This document shows positions 22,149 to 33,052 of a stretch of DNA of 43,566 nt, in pieces. Source of the stretch: Chloromonas sp. AAM2 (lineage: Eukaryota > Chlorophyta > Chlorophyceae > Chlamydomonadales > Chlamydomonadaceae); the NCBI GenBank assembly GCA_004335635.1, contig QAXH01004299.1:31165-74730 (forward strand), written 5' to 3'. The notes under the pieces are model-generated. The model was not told the DNA's origin and did not search any database. It saw only the letters and a program-made list of their open reading frames with translations. Each line of letters begins with the position of its first letter. Position 1 is the stretch's first letter. Made by a program: the position numbers and the translations under genes.

Positions 22149-25100
22149 CTGGGCAAACGCTCGGCAGGCCCGTTGCGTTTGCGGGCTGAGTGCACACCGC
22201 AGGGCCGTCACCACCACGCCCACCCCCTCCTGGCACCCCTCAGCGCCTGCTGCAGCCATGCCCTGGCATGCGTCTCGGTCTGCGGGCGCAGTGAACAGCG
22301 CTGACGCCGGCAGGGGGCCGGGGCTCAGGCCCAGATACGCCAGTCGCTCCGCCTGGAAGAACTGATCAAAGTGGAGCGGAGAAACAACCTGCAGCGTGCG
22401 CAACAACGACTGTTAAGTGCACCTGTTTTAACGTGTAAAACAACTGCACCGTGTCCAGCAGGCGCAAACGGAACAGGTCATCAATTGGCACTAACAGTGC
22501 CCAGCACGCAATGAAACAAGGATATCCGGCAAGGCCTGTGACTGCACAGGTCAGGTCGCACTGCCAGCCCTGTCTGTATACAGCCGCTTCAAGTCATAAC
22601 TTGCAAGTTTGAGTCATCACGCCGCTCCAGGTCATCGATTACGCTCAGACGTGCAAGGAACTTGACATGGCGCTAGTGTGTAAGCGCTTCGGATGTGTAA
22701 CAACACCTGCGGCGTGCCCGTCACCAGCGCTGTGGCAGTTGTGCCCGACCCGCCCGGGTGCAGCAGGCAGGCGCACCGGGGCAGCAGCAGCTGGTGCGGG
22801 ACGGGCCGTTGCACCAGGAGCAGTGCGGGGCGCAGGCCAGGGGCCAAGGCGGCGTGTGCGGAATGGATCGGGCGCCAGCCCGAGGACAGCAGGATGCCAC
22901 GCCTGCGCCCGGCACGCACAAGCAACAGGGCCGAGACCGAGTGACATTGACTGGACCGTGGAGGCTACATAGAGGGGTTGTGAAAGTGTCCACTGGCCAT
23001 TGGCTCTTATCGCCATCATCACCCATCATTACATGGCATTGTGGATGAACATGGAAACGACAGCAGGTGGGCATCTGGTGCTGTGCGGCAGACCAGTGGT
23101 GAATACGTCTAGGCGCTGGCTCTGAGCTGAAGCCAAACAAGGGTACGGCAGACGTCGCGCCGCGGGTGTAATGCTGACACACATGCTGCTTACCTGCCCA
23201 CTTGCTTCAGAGCCCGTGCCAGCACTTGCAGGGTATGCATGGGATCTGGGACCAGCCCCATGGCGCCCATGCTGCTGAAGTCGACACAAACAGGGGCTTG
23301 ACTTGGCCAATTATCCGGTCGTGACGTTGACGCAGCAGCCTGTGCTGGAGGGAGATGCGGACCAGTCGCACTGCAGGAGTCAGCCGTAACTCCTGCCGCT
23401 GAAGCAGTCCACGAGCCAGTGCATGCTTGTTGCTCAATGACACCTGCTGGCTGTGTGCCAATCTGTGCTTGGTCAACCACTGCCGCTGCTGGGCCAGCCT
23501 GGACTGAGGCAGTGCTGGCCTGAACCGCTGGCGATCCAGTTGAAAGCGCTGCTGCTTGATCAACGCCCTGGCCCTTGTCCATGCAAGAATACAAGAGGTC
23601 CTGTACGTTTTGTGGGAGTGGGTCGGTGTGCGGGTCGCTGCATGGTGTGGAAGCACATGGCGCACCGGTGTGTGGAAGCACATGGCGCACTGGTGTGGGG
23701 CAGCACATGGCGCACTGGTGTGTGGGGCAGCACATGGCGCACTGCTGTGTGGGGCAGCGCATGGCGCACTGGTGTGTGGGGCAGCGCATGGCGCACTGGT
23801 GTGTGGGGCAGCACATGGCGCACTGCTGTGTGGGGCAGCACATGGCGCACTGATGCCATGAGCAATATGGTTTCCAACAGTATGAACCGAACTGGGTGCA
23901 AATGCATTCATGTGTACCATCCTACCTTGTTCAAACCCTGGTCACCCCTGGTCACGCCCCTGGTCACACCTCTGATCACCCCTGGTCACACCCCTGGTCA
24001 CACCCCTGGTCATACCCCTGGTCACCCCTGGTCACGCCCCTGGTCACACCCCTGATCACCCCTGGTCACACCCCTGGTCACACCCCTGGTCATACCCCTG
24101 ATCACCCCTGGTCACACCCCTGGTCACACCCCTGGTCATACCCCTGGACACACCTGGTCACAGCCCTGGTCACACCCCTGGTCACTCCTGGTCATACCCC
24201 TTGTCACACCCACCAGCACATGCTCGGCAGCCAGAAGCCACACACGTGCACGGAGGGAGGCCAGAAGCCAGGACGCGGCACAAACAGCTCACTGAAGCCT
24301 ACGCAAGCGGTACATAAGCCCACCCTGACGAAACCGTGGGAATTTGAGAACGTTCTGGGTGTGCAGCCAAATAGGCTTCACAATGCTATTACTAGAACAG
24401 GAATGGGTCAGCTCCCTTGCCAGGAATGGGTCAGCTCCCTTGCCAGGAATGGGTCAGCTCCCTTGCCAAACGCGTACGGCAGGCTATGACCCACCATACA
24501 ACAGGGGTGGGGCTGGTGGCAGCGGGTGCCTAGGTTTGTGGCCCAGTGCGTCAGTCAAGGGGCAGGGCGCCAGGCCCAGCCGCTGCCTTAGCCCCCCCCA
24601 CCGGTCCGAGTGGAACAGGGGCCACATCCAGTGCTCAACCTGGGTATATGTAGAGACAGATTGAAAACACTAGCAAGCCAAGCAGCAAACGATGCAGGTA
24701 CCGTTATGACCAATCCTGAGCAACAGAAAAGGACTGGTGATGCTAATCACCCAACAAATATGAAGGTGACAGACAAGAGCTGCTGGTTCAGTGGCAGAAG
24801 CTGGGCAGATGTGGCTGTCAAATGAACCGACGAGCATCGGTGTGATCGGGACTGTGTGCCAATGGATCCATGATCAGTCCCGGTGCCTTTCCACAAGTTG
24901 TCAGGACATACAGAATGGCGGTCCCCTGGTGTCGTCCGCGTGTGCTGCCTCACCTCTTGCCAGGCAATGTGCTGGGGCCGCTGGCGTGCGGCATCCCCTG
25001 CAGACTGGTCAGTCAGCGCCCGGAGCAGGAGGGGTTGGGCGCGCTGGAAGGCGCGTTTGAAATCAGCGGGGCACCGGTAGGGGATGAGGTAGGGCGAGGC

Positions 25101-27287
25101 GGCAGCACACAGCACCTGAGGCAAGCAGCCAACTGGTACTAGTGATTGGGCACAGACACAGCTTTCAGAGCTCTCTCGACCCGCTTGCAGCTTCCCGCCA
25201 CACCTTGTGGAGGAGCTTCTGCACAGCGCCCTTTGCTGGGCCTGTTGGCTTGTCTCGTGCGAGGAGGACTTGGAACAATCGTGCCCCGCCCTCCACTACA
25301 GTGGGTGGTGCATCCTCACTCGGGTGACGACCCACTGCCTATCGCGCGCTTGCCGATACGCATGGACAGGTTTGATATTCATGGCACTGCCATAGATGCA
25401 GGCACTGAAACTGTACTCTGTAAAGCTGCTGAAGTTGCTAGCCTCCTCGAGCTTGAGCCCACCCCGGCCCCCATTCTGACCCCAACTTGACTTAATCCCA
25501 GCCCGAAGCTTGCTGATATCCATAGGCAAGGGCCAGGCACTGTCATTCCTAGGTGCTGGCACATGACGGCTGCATTCGTACAGCTCCTAATAAATGGCTA
25601 TTAGTTGATGATCTCAAACTAGATCCAGCTAGCCAGCCGCTTGCGTTGATCCTCCTCGACTTGGATTCATATCCCTGCCTGACTTCTGAAAGCTGTTAGC
25701 CAGCCCCATACCTGAGTTCATCCTAGCTTATCCTGACCCAATCACCTGGAGTGCCTCGCTGATGTGATAGCACTCCATTGCGAACAGGTTAAAGACGACC
25801 AGTGCAGGCTGCTCGGTCACACAGCCTGCCTCCATGTTAGATCCATGTCGCCAGGGTTGTGCGGCTGTGTCCTGAGGCAGCGATGGTTGAGACGGTGGCA
25901 GTAAGTGCATGGTCTTACAGGCTGCATCTGCTGCGGGTGCTGCTTGTGCAAGGGAGTTCACATCTGATGCCGGGCACGCTGTTACAGGCTGCTCCCTGGC
26001 TTCTGGCGTAGGTGATGGTGCTGCCGGTGCTGCTGGTGCTGCTGGTGCTGCTGCAGATTGCTCCCTGGCTTCTGGCGTAGCTGCTGCTCCTGCTCCTGCT
26101 GGCGCCTGTGCTTGATCCATGACCCGCCGTCGCTTTGCCTGCCGCCCTCTCATGGCAGAAACTGACAGTGCATTGGTCACAGCACGCCATGTGAGCAGGT
26201 GCTGCTCCGGCTGGCCAATGCACTGCAGCCAGGCAATGCAGGAGTGTACACAGGTTGAACGCAGGCACACACACAAGTCACCCTGAGGCACCCAGCAGAA
26301 GAGCATTCAAGACTGCGAAAATCTCATGCGCTACAGTTTGTGTGAGTTTGTAGGGTTGCGGTGTCAGAGTACGTGTGCAACCGCAGATGGTGGGCAAGCA
26401 CAGAGCTGCGAGTCGGCTGCAGTGCATGCATGTCCAAGAGAGCTTGGAAAGCTGATGGCGCAAGGAGCCTTGGAGGGGCTGATTGTTGCCATACAACGTT
26501 TGTGTTGGCATGTTGTGTGCTAAGCTACAGTGGACTGTGGACCGCTGGGTTTTTCAAGGCCATTTGTAGCTGTATAAGGCCAAGACGCAGTGGCATACCC
26601 CTGTTCAAATAGGACGCCTGGAACACAGGGACGTGCACCAGCCTGGCCTGCCTGAGGCAAGAAGGTAATGGCGGTTGCCTGCCCCGTGCCCTCACCTGCT
26701 CCTCCCCTTGGCCTGCCCCAGTGGCGTCGCCCAGTTGCCAGCTGCGTGCGGGTAGCGTGTCAACCCATGACAGCCGGACAGCCTGGCCGGCCATCGCCTC
26801 AACCCAATCCTGTGAGGGTAATCCAAGGGCACACGGCTGTGGGAACAAGGCTGGTGGTTTGGTACAAGCTGCTGAAAACTGGTGCAATACTCTCCTCTTC
26901 CTGCTGCTTCTGCCTGCTTGCCTTGCAACTCTTTGGTGCTGGAATGACAGCGAAGTTTCTGGTGCTACCGGTGTCTTATGGGTATGCCAGTCAGCAGAGA
27001 GAGTCAACGTTCTCTGCTCTTACCACGTGTGCATATTCCAACCAACACAGACGTATGCTCGAAAGGATAGCCCTGTGCAGCCACCCTCAGCCCCCACACG
27101 CGCCCATGCGCCCCACCTTGTGCGCTGCATGGGTCACAAGCGTCACGGACATGTTGTCATGGAGGTGCTGCATGTGTGTGGCCAGGCACAGGAGCGGCTG
27201 CACGTCGCCGCGTGTGCCATACGCCACAAATACCACATGCCCAGGTGTTCCTGACATCCGTGGGGTGTGGGATGCTGCGACGGTCAA
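22149..27287 (-). CDS. UDP-glycosyltransferase, UGT80/sterol-glucosyltransferase-like (GT1)
   Basis: GT1 enzymes transfer a sugar from a UDP-sugar to sterols or other lipids. Exons from the 5' end: 27117-27257 (or from 27287), with HVVFVAYGTRGDVQPLLCLA, the acceptor-side glycine-rich motif; 26696-26809 (VDTLPARSWQLGD); about 26240-25746 (VVFNLFAMECYHISEALQ); 25115-24954 (SPYLIPYRCPADFKRAF); 24639-24495 (VEHWMWPLFHSDRWGG to PLLYG); 24298-24210 (FSELFVPRPGFWPPSVHVCG); 23600-23194 (VCVDFSSMGAMG); 22902-22707, with LLLPRCACLLHPGGSGTTAT, the UDP-sugar motif usually written HHGGxGT; and 22388-22149 (SPLHFDQFFQAERLAYLGL). Exon 26240-25746 carries an Ala/Pro-rich insertion and 23600-23194 an Ala/Gln/Ser-rich one. 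Phases agree from 25115 down. HHGG reads HPGG here. The last exon is not identified, and a small exon may be missing after 27117. The substrate is unknown. Confidence 0.86.
23010..23076 (+). repeat. Dispersed TACATGGCA..GAAACGA element, short copy
   Basis: TTACATGGCATTGTGGATGA then ACATGGAAACGACAGCAGGT resembles 42448-42520 with an internal deletion, and also 38325-38395. All three copies are in introns and in the same orientation. Confidence 0.5.
23641..23852. repeat. 25-27 bp minisatellite, about eight copies
   Basis: The unit is GTGTGTGGGGCAGCACATGG followed by CGCACTG, 25 bases in early copies and 27 in later ones. It sits just upstream, on the coding strand, of the acceptor for the exon that starts at 23600. 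On the minus strand the frame stays open through the 27-bp copies as a nine-residue Cys/His-rich repeat that runs into the exon. On the minus strand several copies also contain CCCCACACAG, which is acceptor-like. Confidence 0.93.
23936..24207. repeat. CCCCTGGTCACA minisatellite, roughly 20 copies
   Basis: A variable 10-12 bp unit (CCCCTGGTCACA, with CATA and GATCAC variants) fills the start of the glycosyltransferase intron whose donor is at 24209. Read on the minus strand, the units are GGTGTGACCAGG, and the donor itself reads TGGTGG/GTGTGAC. Confidence 0.93.
24398..24466. repeat. 23-bp tandem repeat, three exact copies
   Basis: Three exact copies of CAGGAATGGGTCAGCTCCCT followed by TGC lie in the glycosyltransferase intron, about 28 bases after its donor at 24494 (minus strand). 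Confidence 0.95.
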
Positions 27288-28184
27288 AAGTCATCAAGGA
27301 TACTTGGTATATTCCTCTATGCCTCCCTCCCTTCCCTTTCCCATGCGGTCTGAGAGTGGGAAGGATGACGGCACTGTCCTGTTCCACCATGGCCGATGTG
27401 TGACCTCATTCATGCATCACACCCTCAGGTGTGAGATGTCCTCTGCTGCAGCCACCCTGCCGAGCCTTGCCGAGTTGGAAGCTCTGAATTTGCAGAGCTC
27501 CAAGTCCCGCACGGCCCTGTGTGTACAACGCACGCACACCTCACGCGCTCGTACAACCGTCTTCACTTTGCGAGCGTTGATCGCTTCAAGTAATCACGTC
27601 GAGTGCAGACCTGGCAAGAACTGGTGGAGAGCATTTGATTTCGCACATTGGTTCGGGACCGGACCGCTGTAACGTTGCTGCTGCTAGGTAGGTGTGAGGT
27701 GTGGGTTCCCCCTGCAGAGGCGTCCATGCCTCGTCTCTCACACGTTCTGTGAAGACCAAGTCCTTACTATCAAGCAGCTGTCCCAGCCCTAAGCAGCTAC
27801 TTGCCTTCAGCGCACACTGCAGTGCTGTTTCTTGTCACACTGCAAGGTCCAGCAAAACGATGTTTGCCAGTTCTGGGACAGTTCCTGGTGTCCCGGTGGC
27901 GAGGTGTTTGATTCTGTGAGGAAGTAGTATCCTAAGAATTCTGTACATAATGATTTTCCCTAAATGGTTCCCATGATGTACCTGGCCCAGCATGTACCTT
28001 CCATCATGTGAGGAGCACACCACATGATGTTCTAGTTACCAGTGCCTCAGTTACCAGGCTTCGCCCTGTTCCCACTCAGGAGCGAGGCCATAGCTGCACC
28101 CGGCGCTGGCAAAGCACACCACGTAAGCATTGGCCAAGCACGCAGCTGCACAGCACAGAACCGTCTGGTTGTTGTTCAGCAAGC
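27288..28184. promoter_or_regulatory. Divergent intergenic region between glycosyltransferase and hydroxyacid oxidase
   Basis: The two flanking genes are transcribed away from this 0.9-kb stretch, so both promoters should lie here unless upstream noncoding exons exist. It contains copy C of the dispersed tail (27862-27880). I see no clear TATA box or conserved coding sequence. Confidence 0.45.
27840..27880 (+). repeat. Dispersed repeat tail, copy C
   Basis: GGTCCAGCAAAACGATGTTT followed by GCCAGTTCTGGGACA shares the 19-base tail word at 27862-27880 exactly with copies A and B. The preceding TCCAG.AAAA matches copy D. Confidence 0.65.
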
Positions 28185-31100
28185 ATGGACTTTGTAAACC
28201 TCTTGGAGGTGGAGGATCGAGCCAAGCAGGTGCTGGATAAGCAAGCATACGACTACTTCAGCGGAGGTGAGGGACAGGTGGCATTGCACACACGCTGGGG
28301 TTGGGAAGAAAGGGTGTGTGAACATGATGCCAACGCTCGGTTTTTTGTTTCGTCGGTTACGTCTGAAAGTCAGTAAATATGAATATGGATAGGCCTTTCA
28401 AAGAGCTCGTCTCCCGTTCAATAATTCTGCAAACATACTAGACAACCCGAAGGATGTACCATCCTGAGGCTTGATTACCTTTCCTTTGGCTTGATGGCTG
28501 GCTGATCATGGCCACTGGGCATTCCATCTTGTCAGGGAATGGCTGGTGTATTGGCAATGAGCAGCATTGGCGCGGCATCATTCGCATACTCATGTCCCGT
28601 TGTGTTGCTCTCAGGTGCTGAGAGTCAGTTCACCGTTCAGGAGAACCGCGATGCGTGGGGCCGGCTCAAGCTACTGCCCCGCATGCTCAGGGACGTGTCC
28701 AACATCGACATGTCATGCAGTATACTGGGTGGGTACGGGCGAGGCAACAGAGCTGGGTGCGTGTGGGGTAGGAAAAGCAGCTGGTGTTGGAGGGTAAGAG
28801 GAGGTAGCTGCATGAGCGTGGGTGACATGATGATCCTCTTTCACCATCTTGCAATTATACAAATGCCTTGACATAGCCACGTGATTATGAGTTCAAGCCA
28901 AGCGCCAATTAAGGATAGAACAGAACGAAATAGGTGCGTGCCAGTCCCTTGAAGCGGCAGTGAGGCGCGTGCATGCGCCATCCAGTCACCCATGAGGCGT
29001 GTGCACATGGTGTGGCTGCAGGCGTCCAGTCCAGCATGCCTGTGTGGGTTGCCCCCATGGCCATGCATGGGCTGGCGCATGCGGGAAGGGAGGTGGTTAC
29101 GGCCACTGCAGCGGCCGCGGAGGGAGTGCCGTTTGTGAGTATACGGGCATCTTGAATAAGCTAGCGGTCCAGCAGCAGTTCCAGCGGCAGCGGGGCACCA
29201 GCAGCAGCGCCAGCGGTCCAGCAGCAGCACAGGCAGCAGCACCAGCAGCCTAGCGACAGCACGAATGTAAGCGTTCCACTCATGCCGTACTGGGCTGTGC
29301 CCGAGTCCGGCACGTCCTAACATGTTTGCTTTGCTGGAGAGTGCCCTGGAAACTGACGCCCACCGCCCACTGTGCAGTTGCAAACTAACATGCTTCACAA
29401 TGCTGTGGCTGCCGTGTGGGCTACACACGAGTTAATGTTGAACGCAGCACAACACTGCGAACACAACAGGTCCTTGCGCTAACCGGGAGACCATTGCAAG
29501 AGAACCATGCCTGAGAACCTGTAACCTGTGTCCTTTCGTTGACTTGCTGCGTGACTAAGCCTGAAGCCTTTTGTTGCGCAGCCTCTCTCTCACTTCTGTT
29601 GTCGTGCCCCATGTGTGCAAATGATCAAATGGTTGGACCATGCCTGGCAGGCATTCACAGCACATCCAGGGGAGCACTGCTCATGAAACATATGGAAAAC
29701 CATCTTTTTTGCCTGAGAACCATTGTATCACTCCTGTTTGGGTTTGGAGAAGAAGACACTCAATAGGCACACATTAAAACAGGGAGCCACACAGGACTGG
29801 CAAACATCTTTTTTTCTTTTGCCATGTCCAGACGTTTTCAACAGTTGCTACCTCTAGCCTTGACGAGATCGTCGGCACTGGTCACCCAAACACAATCTTC
29901 CAGCTATACGTGATCAAGTAGGTGAACGTCATGTACAGCGTGTGTACGTCCATGCTACATGCTTCTTTGTAATGCATGAACAGCCATGTGGAGTGCCTGC
30001 ATAACATAACGGAGTCTAGAACCGCAACATGCTGTCGGTGCTGCACTGTTGTTTTCCGAAAAAACACCGTAAAACAGGACACAGGCCTACTTGTTTTTTT
30101 TGCGGACGAGTATTTACGATGCACTCACTGTCACATCATGTCACATGGTTTTGCAGGAACCGTGACGTCGTGCGAAAATGGGTGCAGCACGCCGAGGAGT
30201 TGGGCTTCAAGGCCCTCATGTAAGCACACTGGCACTCGGGTCATGCATGTAAGCATACCATGTCATGCACATGCCCCCTCTGGCGTCAAACAGCTCAACA
30301 ACAAACACGGCTGTAGACCATGTGGAAGGAGTATCTCAGCAGAAGTACAGCACCCAGAGCTGTCTGGCATAGCTGTCTCTACATGCCGCTGCTATCCGTC
30401 ACTGCTCATGCACGCAGGGTGACGGTTGACGCCCAGATCCTGGGGCGGCGCGAGGCGGACGAGCGCAACCGCTTCGCTCTGCCCAAGGGCCTGCAGCTCA
30501 AGAACTTAAGGCTGCTCAGTCAGGGCGCAACGGCACAGGCACGCAGCTCACAGGTGTGACTATGGCTGTGCAAGGGCAAGCTACAAGGGTAGAAATTGAT
30601 TCTGATGCGTTGTTTTGGATTGTTTGGAAGTAAGTGCATGTTGCGGTGGCCAAAAGACAGCCTGCTGGTACTCTGTATGGGCTTGTGTGACAACTCTTGC
30701 CTTTGAACATGTAACTACTGCTATGTGCCGCTGTGCTTGGCGCCTGGTACAGCTACCTGGTGGGCCTTGTAGCACACTGCATGTTGTGACCACACATGAT
30801 GCTCAGCGTGAGGGCCTTTTGATTTGCTGCTGCTGAACAGTGATCTCGTGTTCGGCGGGTGCAGGAGGGCTCTGGGCTGACTGCCCTGTTTGCCAACGAG
30901 GTGGACTCGTCCCTGACGTGGGACTTCCTGCCCTGGCTGAGGTCCATCACACGCCTGCCCATTATGCTCAAGGTGGGGCCAGTCATGCCACCTGTCACAT
31001 GTGCTGTCACCCTGCTTGATCTTTGTTTGGTGACAAAGTCAAACGAGAACATACTGGGGTTACTGTACATTGTGAGTGCAAGCTCAAGGATAGCACCTCA

Positions 31101-32091
31101 CTGTGCCTGATTTTATGACTCTGCAAAGCTTTGTATGACTGCCCAGTACCTCCAATTGCTGATGCTGTCCGTGCATGCAGGGTCTGTTGGCACCTGAAGA
31201 CGTGAGAATAGCTCTGGACGCAGGCGTAGATGCGATTGTCGTCAGCAACCATGGTGCGTAAGTTAACCACTGCTTGATCAGCATCAAATAAACACTCAAA
31301 TCAATCAAAAGCACTCGGGCAAGAAAGATTGTGGCTTTTTTCAACGCAAATATGATTCCGCTGTGAGTGGCAGCAGTGTTGACACAACTCTGCAGGTGGT
31401 CGCCAGCTGGACTATGCGCCATCAGCACTAGAGATGCTTCCAGCAATAGCCTCTGTGGTGGCAGGCCGTGTGCCGCTGTTAATGGTAAGCGATTTTTGGC
31501 TTTCACAATGTAATGCAGGCACGCTTGATGCATGGACGGTGCACTCAGCTTTTGCCACAGCTTGCCGAAGCTCAGAGTCCAGCCCCGCCAAGTGCAACAG
31601 CACGGCACCACGCATGCTAGTGTCCTGTGCTCAAGATGGGTGCTTCTTCTGGCCCTGTTGCCTGCTTGCCACAGGACGGTGGCATTCGCCGCGGAACAGA
31701 TGTGCTCAAGGCTCTGGCCCTGGGTGCCTCGGCTGTGCTACTGGGCCGGCCCGTACTGTACGGCCTTGCTGTAGGCGGCGAGGCTGGCGTTCGGCGCGTG
31801 TTAAACTTATTGAAAGATGAGCTTAAGCGGGCTATGGCCTTGGCAGGCTGTGCCAGTCTGTCAGATGTCAACAATAGCATCATATTGCAGGGCCAGCCAC
31901 ACACTCTGTGGCCACTGCTATCAACTCAAGAAGTATGTCCAGCGTGTTCTTACTGTTCTGCTGCGGTGCAGCAACAGGTCCGCAGATCGCAATGCAACTG
32001 CCAGGCAGGAGCCAGTGTTGTACAGCAATACATGGGCAGGCATACAGCAGACTGTCACATGAGCAATCCCAGCCCAATATCCAAGCTCTAA
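28185..32091 (+). CDS. GOX: FMN-dependent (S)-2-hydroxyacid oxidase (glycolate/L-lactate oxidase-like), C-terminal SKL
   Basis: This oxidises glycolate or L-lactate with O2, yielding H2O2. Ten exons, all phase-consistent: 28185-28266, 28615-28728, 29022-29134, 29832-29917, 30157-30219, 30418-30553, 30865-30972, 31181-31253, 31396-31484 and 31675-32091, giving 426 residues. Family residues are present: the Tyr of AYDYFSGG, the QLYV Tyr, the TVD Asp, the Lys of LPIMLK, SNHG followed by GRQLDY (catalytic His and substrate Arg), and the phosphate-binding end [20 protein letters not shown] with GRPVLYGLA. The plant SSWATSS reads STVATSS, so the Trp near the active site is Val, and glycolate versus lactate use is open. 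Plant enzymes have about 370 residues; this one reads on about 60 residues past SLSDVNNSI and ends in SKL, a consensus peroxisomal signal. Confidence 0.94.
29165..29252 (+). repeat. CAG-rich imperfect repeat
   Basis: CCAGCAGCAG words with GGCAGCGGGGC interruptions lie in the oxidase intron that starts at 29135, about 30 bases past the donor GTGAGT. The local open frame is low-complexity and not an exon of the family. Confidence 0.75.
29790..29830 (-). repeat. Dispersed repeat tail, diverged copy D
   Basis: On the minus strand GGCAAAAGAAAAAAAGATGT followed by TTGCCAGTCCTGTG is a diverged form of the tail shared by copies A, B and C. It lies just before the oxidase exon that begins at 29832. 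Confidence 0.55.
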
Positions 32092-33052
32092 TATGACTCC
32101 AGCTGTGACACCTACTCCCTGTGAACCACTTCACCGAGTTGCCATGCCGCTGTGATGCAAGGGAGCAGCACAAGACTGGCAGTATCTGATCATGTCGTAT
32201 TGGATGTCTTACGTTGCTGTCAGCCTGGCCATCTCTGTTGATTTGAGGCATTGTTTGCTTTGACCTGTGCATCTGATGATATTGCTGCATCAGTGACCTG
32301 AGCACTGAGGTGTCAGCACTTTGGTGGCACGTAGCAATCGAGTCCGTCACTGTATCAAACCTGTGCCGAGATGGCCTTACATAAGAATGCATGTGCCTGC
32401 ACTGCCGAAGGAGGCACTCCAGCGAATTTTGCAGCAACAGCTGCGGAGTTTGCGGTGCACACATTGCGTGAGCACGCAGTTAGGTCCGTCACATGTCCAG
32501 CCAGCAAACAGTCACGTTGCACAGTGACTGGTGGCCAACAAGAGGCACAAAAAGCACACAATTCCCAAAATATGTCATTGTTGAAGTGTCAACTAATGTC
32601 AGTGGTCAGGCTAAGCAGGGTGTGCTGGCACACAAGTTTCACGAGACTGCCCACTGCCCTTGCAGCTGCTGCAAGCCGGCATCAGAGGTAGGCCCTGCAA
32701 ACTCGCTATCTGCTCTGTACTGAGCAAGGAGCACTGCCAACCAGCAGTACTAGATATAACTCACACCAGTAAGCAAGTCCAGGGGCTCTGCTAGCAGCTT
32801 GACCCATGGACAGGATGCATAAGCTGTCTTAGACAACAGACATTTCTCAGGCAGCCTCACATGGCTGCACGCTGCAAGGCTTGGTTGCGTATCATCATGC
32901 CAGGCGACGCGCCCACACTGCAACCTCTGTTGTGAAGGCAGTGCGGCAGTCCCGGCTCCTTAGCGCACTGATGTGCTGCACTGCTGAGGCAAGTCTGGCA
33001 CAATGCTGCGCTGAAGGCGGCCTTGCGAGCGATTGATTGACTGGCACTCTGT
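32092..33052. other. Convergent spacer between hydroxyacid oxidase and SEC61 alpha
   Basis: Both flanking stop codons face this 0.96-kb stretch, which should hold the two 3' UTRs. No conserved protein, RNA gene or repeat array was recognised. Confidence 0.55.

Noticed and set aside
23641..24207. CRISPR-like array
   Set aside because: Units are directly adjacent without unique spacers and lie in a eukaryotic intron; these are minisatellites.
23453..24489. Plus-strand repetitive open frames (His/Pro/Trp and Gly/Ala/His repeats)
   Set aside because: Products of intronic minisatellites on the strand opposite the glycosyltransferase; composition follows the repeat unit only.
26668..27672. Plus-strand open frame of 334 codons
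   Set aside because: It is antisense to the glycosyltransferase exons 26696-26809 and 27117-27257, whose minus-strand frames carry family motifs; the plus frame has none.
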